Shown in pieces: positions 53,010 to 61,208 of a DNA stretch of 64,000 nt. Every line of letters starts with the position of its first letter. Position 1 is the first letter of the stretch. Position numbers and translations under genes: made by a program. The stretch covers positions 62,001-126,000 of the forward strand of contig NZ_LLWK01000036.1 of NCBI RefSeq assembly GCF_001529295.1, read 5' to 3'. Below the pieces are notes generated by a model. It saw nothing but the letters and a program-made list of their open reading frames with translations, had not been told where the DNA came from and did no database searches. The DNA comes from Flavobacterium sp. TAB 87. Lineage in GTDB: Bacteria; Bacteroidota; Bacteroidia; Flavobacteriales; Flavobacteriaceae.

Positions 53010-54041
53010 TTATAGGTGTGTTGTTTTAATAAAATCAGTAACGAGATAACCAATAAGCTTTCCTATCAAATGGTTGTTTTTTTCTTCCCCTAAATCTGGT
53101 GCTCCTTCACAAATATGCAAATAGGTAGCATTTTTATGTTTTCCAAAGTACGAAATAAATTGGCGCAATTCTTCGATAGAAAATCCGCTCAAAGTCATGG
53201 CACTACTGGCGATGTTAGGAAGCGCATCTAAATCAACTTCAATTCCAAAAGCATCTGTTTTAACAAAGTCAAGTGCGTGTTGCATCTCGCTTTCAAATTC
53301 TTTTTCTTTTCTAATTTTTATAGCGTCGTAGGTATTAAATCGAACCCGATCTTCTTTCTTTTTTATAATATCAAGCACGCTTTTAGAAGTATAGTTTTCG
53401 TGCAGACCGAAAATAAAGTATTTTTTAAGAAAGCCTTCTTCATATGCATAAGAGAAACCATTGCCACTGTGACGTCCCTCCAGTATTCTGAAATCAGAGT
53501 GAGCATCAAAATTAATTGCATTAATAGGTTTTCCTTTTGCTAAAGCACATCCCTTTATGTTTCCGTACGAATTGTTGTGTCCACCGCCAATTACAATTGG
53601 TGTTTTACCTGCTTTAACAATATTAAAAACAATATTAGAAACGTCTTTATCGATTTTTGCGACCAATTGACTTAATTTCAAACGGTCATCAATGTCTTTG
53701 AAATCTAGATTTTGAACTTCCAGCATTTCTTCTTTAACGTTCAGTTGCCCCAAAACAGCAATTTGATTTCCTTTGCAAAAACGATTGTGCTGAATATTAG
53801 CAATACTTTTTACGGCACTTTCCCAAGCTGATGCCGCTCCTGGTCGACCGAAATTTGCGCGAACACCAATATCTTCGGGAATACCAAAAAGTATATATTG
53901 CGCCTCACAATTTGTAAGAAAATCAAGCAAATCAGCACCTCTAGGAACGGTTAACATCTTTTCGCCAAACTTTATCTCACCGCTTCTGTGGTCGGTTATT
54001 TTAGCTAAATCACTGATTGTAAAAGGTATAAGTTTTTCCAT
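53010..54041 (-). CDS. Ureohydrolase family enzyme, formimidoylglutamase-like
   Basis: A 343-residue binuclear-metal hydrolase of the arginase/agmatinase/formimidoylglutamase fold. Metal ligands are readable: GGGHNNSYGN (His), NFDAHSDFR (Asp, His, Asp) and EVDLDALP (Asp, Asp). The first 120 residues include the family block FGIPEDIGVRANFGRPGAASA. It cleaves a C-N bond of a guanidino- or formimino-type substrate. The formiminoglutamate assignment is by overall resemblance and no other hut genes are present here, so the substrate is uncertain. Likely a single-gene unit. Confidence 0.88.
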   Translation of the reverse strand: MEKLIPFTISDLAKITDHRSGEIKFGEKMLTVPRGADLLDFLTNCEAQYILFGIPEDIGVRANFGRPGAASAWESAVKSIANIQHNRFCKGNQIAVLGQLNVKEEMLEVQNLDFKDIDDRLKLSQLVAKIDKDVSNIVFNIVKAGKTPIVIGGGHNNSYGNIKGCALAKGKPINAINFDAHSDFRILEGRHSGNGFSYAYEEGFLKKYFIFGLHENYTSKSVLDIIKKKEDRVRFNTYDAIKIRKEKEFESEMQHALDFVKTDAFGIEVDLDALPNIASSAMTLSGFSIEELRQFISYFGKHKNATYLHICEGAPDLGEEKNNHLIGKLIGYLVTDFIKTTHL

Positions 54042-54135
54042 GTAAAAAAGTATTAGTCAAAAATACTATAAATGTGTTAACTTACGTTATTACCTCATAT
54101 TAATTATTAAATTTGTTAAAAAATTATATTTCAGT

Positions 54136-55011
54136 ATGGAAAATCAACAAAAAAATTCAAGTCTAAAAGCGATTATTGCTGTTTTAGCCGTATTATTAGT
54201 AGGCGCTTTAGTTTACATTTTTAAAATGACCTCTGATACAGAAGTTGTTAAAACAGAACTAACTTCAAGTATGACAGAGAAAGAATCTGTTATGAAGGAT
54301 TTGCAAGAATTAAAAACAACGTACGATGCAGCAATTGCAGAAAATACTTCAATGTCTGATGAATTAATTCAAGAGAGAGACAAAGTTGTAAATTTGATGG
54401 ACGAATTGAATAGATCAAAAGGAGATGTGTCAAAATACCGTAAACAAGCAAGTTCTCTTCAATCTAAAATGAATACTTTAATTGCAGAAAATGACGAGTT
54501 AAAAAAACAAAACGGAGTCTTAACTGTGCAGCGTGATAGTACCGTAACTGTTTTAGGCGAATCAAAAAAATACAATGAAGTATTAGTTGGTCAAAATGAA
54601 GAGTTATCAAAAACAGTTGAAAAAGCTTCAAAACTTACAATTTTAAACACTAAAACTTCTGCTTATAAAATGAGAAGTTCTGGTAAACAAATCGAAACTG
54701 ACAAAGCAAGTAGAGCAGACGTATTAAAAGTAAGCTTTACAATTGCCGAAAATCAAGTAGCAAAATCAGGAGACAAGACATATTACGTACAAGTAATCGA
54801 CAGCAAAAATAATGTTTTAGGAGACAAAAAAACAGAAACTTTTGGAGAAAATACCTTGACTTATAGCTTTACTACAAAAGTAAAATATGAGAACAAAACA
54901 GTAAATGTATCTGAAGATCTACCTGGAAAAGACTTTGCAAAAGGATCGTACTTTATCAATATTTTTGATAACGATCAGTTAGTTTCTAAAACCAGTTTTA
55001 CATTGAGATAA
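54136..55011 (+). CDS. Membrane-anchored coiled-coil protein of unknown function
   Basis: A 291-residue protein. One N-terminal membrane helix (about 11-30, IIAVLAVLLVGALVYIF) is followed by a long periplasmic coiled coil to about residue 175 (VMKDLQELKTTYDAAIAEN and similar Lys/Glu/Asn heptads). The C-terminal about 110 residues form a beta-rich domain (YYVQVIDSKNNVLGDKK). It belongs to no family I can name. The topology suggests a periplasmic spacer or scaffold. A terminator follows at 55042-55076. Confidence 0.85.
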   Translation: MENQQKNSSLKAIIAVLAVLLVGALVYIFKMTSDTEVVKTELTSSMTEKESVMKDLQELKTTYDAAIAENTSMSDELIQERDKVVNLMDELNRSKGDVSKYRKQASSLQSKMNTLIAENDELKKQNGVLTVQRDSTVTVLGESKKYNEVLVGQNEELSKTVEKASKLTILNTKTSAYKMRSSGKQIETDKASRADVLKVSFTIAENQVAKSGDKTYYVQVIDSKNNVLGDKKTETFGENTLTYSFTTKVKYENKTVNVSEDLPGKDFAKGSYFINIFDNDQLVSKTSFTLR

Positions 55012-55041
55012 TTCAGAATTAGTTTTAAACTAATTACTATT

Positions 55042-55076
55042 AAAAAATGAGGCTTCAAGGCCTCATTTTTTTTTTT
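55042..55076. terminator. Bidirectional terminator between the coiled-coil and exonuclease-like genes
   Basis: AAAAAATGAGGC and GCCTCATTTTTT form a stem with a short loop, flanked by A and T runs. Confidence 0.88.
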
Positions 55077-55092
55077 ACTATAAATTCCCTAT

Positions 55093-55689
55093 CTATTGAA
55101 TATTCAGTCTTGATTTTAACTTTAAGAAAAGTAAAGCTATTTTATAAGCATCTTCAGAGGAAGAGTTTCGATCGCTTTTAGGAATTTTATAAATTTCGCA
55201 CAGTTCATTTAAAGAAAACTGTTTGTCATTGATGTCATTCAACTTTCGATACATTACATCAATATCTAAAGCTTCATTCTTAAGTTTACCGCATTCCTGT
55301 CTTTCTAATGCAGCATTGATCATTTCCACATCAAAATTAACATGATGGCCCACTAAAACTCCATTACCAATATAATCGATCAATAATTGAATCGCTTCGG
55401 CCTCTGCCAGTTTTTTCATTTTGCTTTCTACAATAAACTCATTCGAAAGCCCATTATCATGCAAATATTTATATTGTAAAATAACAGCTTCAAAACTGTC
55501 ATTAATCATAATAGCATTGTTAACTATGGCAAAAGAGCCTAAAGAGAGAATTACGTCTCTTGTCGGACTTAAGCCAGAAGTTTCGGTAGAAATCACAACA
55601 AATCGATCCGATTTATTTTCGAATTTAGACATGTACTCTTTCCAGAATTCAGGATGTTCTTTATTGATATTTTTAAGCCAATCAAACAT
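55093..55689 (-). CDS. DnaQ-like exonuclease-fold protein with two catalytic residues missing
   Basis: A 198-residue DEDDh-type exonuclease fold. Compared with E. coli DnaQ (Asp12, Glu14, Asp103, His162, Asp167), Glu36 in STETSG, Asp120 in HVNFDVE and Asp180 in SSSEDAYK are kept. The first Asp is Ser34, and the His before the last Asp is Asn175. It probably lacks normal 3'-5' exonuclease activity and may bind nucleic acid or a partner. It starts one base after the stop of the DUF294-CBS gene (TAATATG), so the two are tightly co-translated. Confidence 0.85.
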   Translation of the reverse strand: MFDWLKNINKEHPEFWKEYMSKFENKSDRFVVISTETSGLSPTRDVILSLGSFAIVNNAIMINDSFEAVILQYKYLHDNGLSNEFIVESKMKKLAEAEAIQLLIDYIGNGVLVGHHVNFDVEMINAALERQECGKLKNEALDIDVMYRKLNDINDKQFSLNELCEIYKIPKSDRNSSSEDAYKIALLFLKLKSRLNIQ

Positions 55690-55690
55690 A

Positions 55691-57607
55691 TTATGAAAAT
55701 TGAGTCAATTGAAATTTACTTTTAATTAATTCTTCTAATTCGCGCATGGGAGCGAGTGCATTTTTTAGTTTTTCTCGGTCTATTTTTGATAATTCTTGGA
55801 TATTAATGAACTGACCAGAATCATCATTTTTAATGCCTTCCAAAGTTCGATATTTCGAAAGGGTTAGGAAAGCTTCTGCACAATTTAAATAAATATCGGC
55901 ATTTTTTATATCTGTTATTGCCAATTGTTTAAATCTCAAATACGTATTGTTTATTCCTTTAATTTCATTACTCAAAATTAAGAGACGGGCACCATCGATT
56001 AACGGCATTAGCGCTCTAGTTTTAATATCAAATTTCTCTTTATTTTCTCCTTCTTCTTCTAAAATAAATTTCTTAAAAAAGCTCAATGGAGAGTTTTTCT
56101 TCAACGCATCATTCCCTAAGAAATCAAAAAACAAAGTATTGTTTAAAGCATTTTTATATATAATATTTTCTAGTGCTTCTTGTATTTTAGGTTCTCCAAA
56201 AACAATTTGATAATCAAAGAAAATACTACTTAAATCATTACTACTTTCACCTGGAGTATTCATCCAACTGTTGTATTGTTTTGTCCAGTCTGTCAATGAC
56301 TTACACCATAGCATATTACTCCCCATATGACCATTAGGACAATATTCGTACCCCACTTTTTCTAAAATCCCTGTGGTTTTTTTAGCAAGGTTTAAAAAGT
56401 AATCTTTAACATCTCTGTACTTATCTGCAGCAACATCTTCAAATATAAGTATGCTATCTTGATCGGTCAATAATAATTGTTCTTTTCGTCCTTGACTTCC
56501 AATACTCAGCCACGCAAAACGGGCAGGAGGGGAGCCTAAATCTAAAATTGACAATTCGACCGCACGTCTGATTATTGCTAAATTAATTTCGTTTGCAATA
56601 TTAGTTATGTGCGAAAGTGGAATATTCTTTTGAATCGAATTCTGAATTAAATCAGATAATCGATCTCTTATTTGTTTTAAATCTTTAGCAACTTGAGAAC
56701 GTTTTATTTCTTTAATTAAAACTCCAGGATTACTCGCTTGAGCCGCAATTAAATCATGTTCTGAAATAACACCTTTCACAACCGATTTATTTGTACCATC
56801 TTTAGTTACACACAAATGCGTTACATCATGTTTTATCATTAGCAATTGTGCTTCTGCTAACGAAACATTTTCGATAACTGTTACAACCGGCGAAGACATA
56901 ATGTTTGCAACAGCTGCAGTTATAGGAATGCGACCCGTTGCTATTTTGGTAGCCATATCAGCTTCCGTAACAATACCAATCGGAAAACCAGCATCATCGC
57001 ACAACAACACATTATTCACAATAGATTCAACCATTAAGAAAGCAGCATCTTTTACCGATATCGTACTTGCTGCCGTTATTGGCGCTGTGTTGTACGTTAA
57101 ATTTTGTATGTACTGCATTTCTGACTGAGGATCGGTATAGAATGCATTATCTGGTGTCGTTTTATTTTTGTAGTTATTGTCTCTAGTATGGCGGGTATTG
57201 GCTGCGAAATTTTCTAAAAGAAAGTTTAATACGTCAGAATTATTAGCAACAAACGGCCTAAAAACCGCAATTGGAATCGCGTACAGAATAGATTCTTCAC
57301 GAGCTTTTGCAGTCATTGTGTAATTGTTTTTGGCAAAAAACGGACGTAAACCAAAAATATCTCCCACATGACACTTATTTAATAATGTCTCTTCAGCATC
57401 TGCAATGACCGATAAATTAATGGTACCACTAGCTACCACATAAAAACAATCATGCAGTTCATCATTGTTTTTAAATAACATAGCATTCTTTTCTAAATTC
57501 ATCACGCGAATGCTTAAAGCAATCTGTGACAATTCTTGAAAAGTTAAATTATCGAATGGTGCGTGTTCCTTTAAAAAGTCAGCAATGTGCTCTGCAATTG
57601 TATTCAT
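55691..57607 (-). CDS. cNMP-binding/CBS/DUF294 nucleotidyltransferase-like protein
   Basis: A 638-residue multidomain protein. A cyclic-nucleotide-binding domain (about 10-140), a CBS pair (about 170-295) and a DUF294 nucleotidyltransferase-like domain with GSQGRKEQ at 370-377 and DQD at 382-384 are followed by DUF294_C (about 490-630). The CBS and cNMP domains should sense nucleotides, and the transferase domain could modify a protein or nucleotide, as in GlnD-type enzymes. Families of this layout are often adjacent to an exonuclease-like gene, exactly as here, which suggests that the pair forms one signalling module. Confidence 0.92.
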   Translation of the reverse strand: MNTIAEHIADFLKEHAPFDNLTFQELSQIALSIRVMNLEKNAMLFKNNDELHDCFYVVASGTINLSVIADAEETLLNKCHVGDIFGLRPFFAKNNYTMTAKAREESILYAIPIAVFRPFVANNSDVLNFLLENFAANTRHTRDNNYKNKTTPDNAFYTDPQSEMQYIQNLTYNTAPITAASTISVKDAAFLMVESIVNNVLLCDDAGFPIGIVTEADMATKIATGRIPITAAVANIMSSPVVTVIENVSLAEAQLLMIKHDVTHLCVTKDGTNKSVVKGVISEHDLIAAQASNPGVLIKEIKRSQVAKDLKQIRDRLSDLIQNSIQKNIPLSHITNIANEINLAIIRRAVELSILDLGSPPARFAWLSIGSQGRKEQLLLTDQDSILIFEDVAADKYRDVKDYFLNLAKKTTGILEKVGYEYCPNGHMGSNMLWCKSLTDWTKQYNSWMNTPGESSNDLSSIFFDYQIVFGEPKIQEALENIIYKNALNNTLFFDFLGNDALKKNSPLSFFKKFILEEEGENKEKFDIKTRALMPLIDGARLLILSNEIKGINNTYLRFKQLAITDIKNADIYLNCAEAFLTLSKYRTLEGIKNDDSGQFINIQELSKIDREKLKNALAPMRELEELIKSKFQLTQFS

Positions 57608-57986
57608 CTGTAGTCGCGGGAATATAAAAATTTTGAATGTAAAAATAACAAATAAAAGGCTTAGAAACTAGGTGGATAAGTAGAATAACTTTTTTTTTTA
57701 AGATAGCTGTAGAACATAAAATAATTTTTAAAATATCTGGTCTTACTCTGTTGCATAAAAGCAATCATTATCCATGACATAACAGCACAATTAGAATAAG
57801 TTTTGTTAGTGTATCTCAATAAAGATAATTACTATTTTTAATAGAGTAAGACAATTACAAAAAATTCTATTTTACATAATATAAATTATAGTTCAAATTA
57901 TATGTTGATAAATTCTAGCACTTCAATCTTATATAAACGAAAAAACACCTTTTTTAAAAGGTGTTTTTAAGTAAAAGCTTATATTG
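57608..57986. other. Region between DUF294-CBS gene and 57987 gene
   Basis: 379 bases with no gene. It holds a terminator at 57940-57968 for the downstream 57987 gene; the rest is AT-rich with scattered short A/T tracts. No TAnnTTTG box was seen for the DUF294 gene. Confidence 0.5.
57940..57968 (-). terminator. Terminator after the 57987 gene
   Basis: AAAAACACCT and AGGTGTTTTT form a stem with loop TTTTTAAA, 18 bases beyond the gene end on the minus strand. Confidence 0.82.
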
Positions 57987-58391
57987 TTAGTTCATATAAA
58001 CAGCTTTCCCGTCTATAAGTAGTTCTACTTTATCTGTTTTTTCAGAAAATTGAGTTCGAACATATTTACCATTAAAGATTCTGATATCTCCCCAAACTTT
58101 ACCTGCATCAGCAGTCTCATATTCATAAAGCATTTTTTTACTTCCAGGTTCAATACCGAGTTTATAGGTTGAAAATTTCGTACCTCTCAAATCAAACTCT
58201 TGCTTTGAATCAATAACACTGCCATCTGCATAATAATTAGTTACTGAATTGCTTACTGTGATGTCTGGATAAAATGAATTTACTTTTTGTATAAAATCCG
58301 CTTGCTGTGGACTCACATTTTCTATCTTGTTCTGAATTTTCTGGGCATACGTAAATGACGTAATTAAGAGTAATACTATAATTTTTTTCAT
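57987..58391 (-). CDS. Small exported protein of unknown function (LolA-like appearance)
   Basis: A 134-residue protein with a signal peptide (about 1-16, ends SFTYAQ). The mature part is mainly beta strands (TVSNSVTNYYADGSVIDSK, MLYEYETADAGKVWGDIR), resembling the convex barrel of small LolA-type lipid carriers. I cannot confirm that family. It is probably periplasmic. It is a single-gene unit between two divergent regions with its own terminator. Confidence 0.7.
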   Translation of the reverse strand: MKKIIVLLLITSFTYAQKIQNKIENVSPQQADFIQKVNSFYPDITVSNSVTNYYADGSVIDSKQEFDLRGTKFSTYKLGIEPGSKKMLYEYETADAGKVWGDIRIFNGKYVRTQFSEKTDKVELLIDGKAVYMN

Positions 58392-58482
58392 AATTTCTAA
58401 TTTTATTAATGTTGATTGTGTTAAATACAGTTATTGTATTATTTTAAAAATCAAATGCTAATACTCTAAGGTAGTAAATATT

Positions 58483-58490
58483 TACCTTTG
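58483..58490 (+). promoter_or_regulatory. Predicted -7 box (TACCTTTG) of the Bcr/CflA gene
   Basis: A full TAnnTTTG match, 27 bases before the ATG at 58517. The -33 partner is not clear. Confidence 0.5.
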
Positions 58491-58516
58491 CGTCGCATTA
58501 ATTACATTATTTTACA

Positions 58517-59710
58517 ATGACAAAAAGCAAATATTATAAGCTTATTCTTATTTTGGGTTCATTAACGGCTTTGGGTCCGTTTTCTATCGACATGTATTTA
58601 CCCGGTTTCGAAGGAATAGCGACTGATCTGAATACAACTGTTGCCAAAGTGGCCATGAGTTTATCTAGTTATTTTATCGGTATCTCTGCAGGGCAATTAT
58701 TATATGGCCCTTTACTAGATCGCTTCGGGCGAAAAAAGCCACTGTTCATTGGCTTAATGGTTTATATTTTAGCTTCGTTAGGCTGTGTTTACGTTACCAA
58801 CATTGATACTTTTATAGGATTACGATTTATACAAGCCATTGGTAGTTGTGCTGCTACAGTTGCATCTGTAGCTATGGTTCGCGACTTATTTCCTGTAAAG
58901 GACATACCAAAAGTATTTTCTATGTTGATGTTGGTAGTTGGTTTATCGCCAATGCTAGCGCCAACTATAGGTGGATATATCACTGCTGATTACGGTTGGC
59001 ATACTGTATTCTTTATTTTGATGTGCATGGGAATTGTAATTTTACTTGCCGCTCAATTTGGTTTACCCAATACTTCGGTTCCAGACACTACAATGTCGCT
59101 AAAACCAAAACCAATTCTTCGTAATTTCAAAGAAGTACTTCAAGAACCTCAATTTTACACCTATGCTTTGACGGGTGCTATGGCTTTTTCTGGACTGTTT
59201 ACATATGTTGCCGCCTCACCTATTGTTTTTATGAAAATTTTTGAAGTTGGTCCAAAAGTGTACGGATGGATCTTTGCCTTTATGTCTTTAAGTTTCATTG
59301 GCTCTAGTCAACTAAACTCATTATTATTACGAAAATATTCGAGTCAACAATTGATTTTTGGTGCATTATTCTGTCAATCAATTGTAAGTATTGTGTTTTT
59401 GATAGTGGCCTTAAATGGTTGGTTAGGAATGTATGAGACAATAGGTATGTTATTTCTATTTTTGGCATGTTTGGGAATTTCAAATCCCAATACTGCAGGT
59501 TTAACTATGGCTCCATTTACCAAAAATGCAGGAAGTGCCTCAGCTTTAATGGGAGCAATTCAGTTAGGCTTAGGAGCTTTAGCCTCTTTTTTTGTTGGCC
59601 TATTTGTGATCAATTCAATTGTTCCAATGGTTGCAATCATGGTTGTTAGCACATTACTAGCTTTTCTTATTTTAAATATTGGCAGAAAAAATATAATAGA
59701 GATTCACTAA
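58517..59710 (+). CDS. Bcr/CflA-family multidrug efflux MFS transporter
   Basis: A 397-residue, 12-helix transporter. The N-terminal blocks LTALGPFSIDMYLPGFEGIA and QLLYGPLLDRFGRKKPL (MFS motif A) and the LRFIQAIGSCAATVASVAMV helix match Bcr/CflA drug pumps (for bicyclomycin, chloramphenicol and sulfonamides). It exports small toxic compounds using the proton gradient; which ones is not predictable. It is a single-gene unit that ends at a bidirectional terminator. Confidence 0.93.
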   Translation: MTKSKYYKLILILGSLTALGPFSIDMYLPGFEGIATDLNTTVAKVAMSLSSYFIGISAGQLLYGPLLDRFGRKKPLFIGLMVYILASLGCVYVTNIDTFIGLRFIQAIGSCAATVASVAMVRDLFPVKDIPKVFSMLMLVVGLSPMLAPTIGGYITADYGWHTVFFILMCMGIVILLAAQFGLPNTSVPDTTMSLKPKPILRNFKEVLQEPQFYTYALTGAMAFSGLFTYVAASPIVFMKIFEVGPKVYGWIFAFMSLSFIGSSQLNSLLLRKYSSQQLIFGALFCQSIVSIVFLIVALNGWLGMYETIGMLFLFLACLGISNPNTAGLTMAPFTKNAGSASALMGAIQLGLGALASFFVGLFVINSIVPMVAIMVVSTLLAFLILNIGRKNIIEIH

Positions 59711-59729
59711 TTAGATTTTAACTTTAAAC

Positions 59730-59764
59730 AAAAAAGCTGATTCCTAACAGAATCAGCTTTTTTT
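59730..59764. terminator. Bidirectional terminator between the efflux pump and ndh
   Basis: AAAAAAGCTGATTC and GAATCAGCTTTTTT pair around CTAACA; it serves both convergent genes. Confidence 0.92.
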
Positions 59765-59787
59765 GTTTTGAGCTATGCTAAACCAAG

Positions 59788-61056
59788 TTAGGTTATATTA
59801 TTTTTTTTGTCTGGACGAATAATCATTCGAAGTGATTGATCTTTAGCAAAATAAGCGACGGTCCAATTGTAAAAAGTCTGGAACCGATTTCTATAGGTAA
59901 TCAAAGAGAATAAATGCACAAATAGCCAGATGAACCAAGCAAAAAAGCCTTTAAAGTGCCATTCTGGTTTTGGTAAATCAACTACAGCTTTGTTTTTACC
60001 AATAATAGCCATCGATCCTTTGTCTTTATATTCAAAAGGACGTAATTCTTTGTTTTGTTTAGCTGCTTTAAAGTTTTTTGCTAAATTTAAAGCTTGCTGA
60101 ATCGCGACTTGAGCAACTTGCGGATGTCCCCCAGGAAATTTTGGATCACCTTCTAAAATAGCGGTATCTCCAATCGCATAAACATTTTCCATTCCGTTAA
60201 CCTTACTATAGGCATCGGTTGCTAATCGTCGGCCACGACCATAACTTTCGGTTGGAATTCCAGCAAAAACTTTAGCAGAAACTCCAGCTGCCCATATTAA
60301 ATTTTTGGTTACAATTGTTTCGCCATCAGCAAAATGGACGGTATTGTCAATATAATCAGTTACTCGTGCATTCAATTTCACAATAACTCCCATTTTCTGC
60401 AAGGCTTCTAGAGTATCTTCTTGTGAAGCTTTGCTCATTGGCGATAATAAGGCATCGCCACCATCAACCAAATATATATTACTAGCACTAGTGGCTAATT
60501 CTGGATATTCTTTAATTAGAATACTTTTACGCATTTCGGCAAACATTCCAGAAACTTCAACTCCTGTTGGTCCACCACCGGCCACAACAATTGTCAAATA
60601 TTCTCTTCTTTTACGAATGTCTTTGCAAATAGCAGCTTTTTCCAGATTTTTCAGCAAGGTATTACGCATCACAATTGCATCGCTCAACGTTTTCATTGGG
60701 ATAGCGTTCTTTTTTACGTTTTCCATTCCGAAATAATTTGTTTCTGCTCCAGTTGCAAAAACCAATTTATCATAATTTAACTCACCATTGTTGAGAATAA
60801 TTTTATTTTCGGCAGGAACAACTTCTACTAATTCGCCTAATCGAAATTGTAAGTTTTTCTTTCCTGCAAAAAATTTTCTAAAAGGATAACTAATACTTGA
60901 AGGTTCTAGAAACGCAGTTCCTACCTGATAAATTAGCGGCGGAAAGAAGTTATAATTGTTTTTATCTACCAGTATAACTTCTATATCTTTCTGATTGAGC
61001 AGTTCTTTCGCTAGATTTATTCCAGCAAATCCTCCTCCTATGATAACTATTTTCAT
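59788..61056 (-). CDS. ndh: Type II NADH dehydrogenase (NDH-2)
   Basis: A 422-residue flavoprotein. The FAD motif IIGGGFAGINLAKEL is at the N-terminus, and the second dinucleotide region is VVAGGGPTGVEVSGM. The Asp of the FAD-contacting YAIGDTAI is present. The C-terminal amphipathic or membrane-bound helix FFAWFIWLFVHLF anchors it to the inner membrane. It oxidises NADH and reduces quinone without pumping protons. Its promoter (61089-61118) lies inside one arm of an inverted repeat. Confidence 0.93.
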   Translation of the reverse strand: MKIVIIGGGFAGINLAKELLNQKDIEVILVDKNNYNFFPPLIYQVGTAFLEPSSISYPFRKFFAGKKNLQFRLGELVEVVPAENKIILNNGELNYDKLVFATGAETNYFGMENVKKNAIPMKTLSDAIVMRNTLLKNLEKAAICKDIRKRREYLTIVVAGGGPTGVEVSGMFAEMRKSILIKEYPELATSASNIYLVDGGDALLSPMSKASQEDTLEALQKMGVIVKLNARVTDYIDNTVHFADGETIVTKNLIWAAGVSAKVFAGIPTESYGRGRRLATDAYSKVNGMENVYAIGDTAILEGDPKFPGGHPQVAQVAIQQALNLAKNFKAAKQNKELRPFEYKDKGSMAIIGKNKAVVDLPKPEWHFKGFFAWFIWLFVHLFSLITYRNRFQTFYNWTVAYFAKDQSLRMIIRPDKKNNIT

Positions 61057-61082
61057 ATAAGTTTTATATTAATTTATGTTAT

Positions 61083-61164
61083 GCGAATCAAACGTAATGC
61101 GCCTATATAAACATCCAACTTAGCACATAATAAGAATTAGTTCTAAGTTGGATGTTTGATTCGT
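61083..61164. repeat. Inverted repeat with a split left arm holding the ndh promoter
   Basis: The right arm at 61143-61163 is CTAAGTTGGATGTTTGATTCG. The left arm carries the same bases as a reverse complement in two pieces (61083-61093 and 61110-61123), separated by inserted bases that include a short AAAC direct repeat at each end. It lies between the end of the 61209 helicase and the start of ndh. Confidence 0.7.
61089..61118 (-). promoter_or_regulatory. Predicted ndh promoter (TTG-N19-TACGTTTG)
   Basis: On the minus strand TTG (61118-61116) and TACGTTTG (61096-61089) are 19 bases apart. Both boxes are inside the left arm of the inverted repeat, about 33 bases before the ndh ATG. Confidence 0.6.
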
Positions 61165-61208
61165 ATGAATTATAAATTTACAAATTATATTGTCAATATA
61201 GAAATTTA

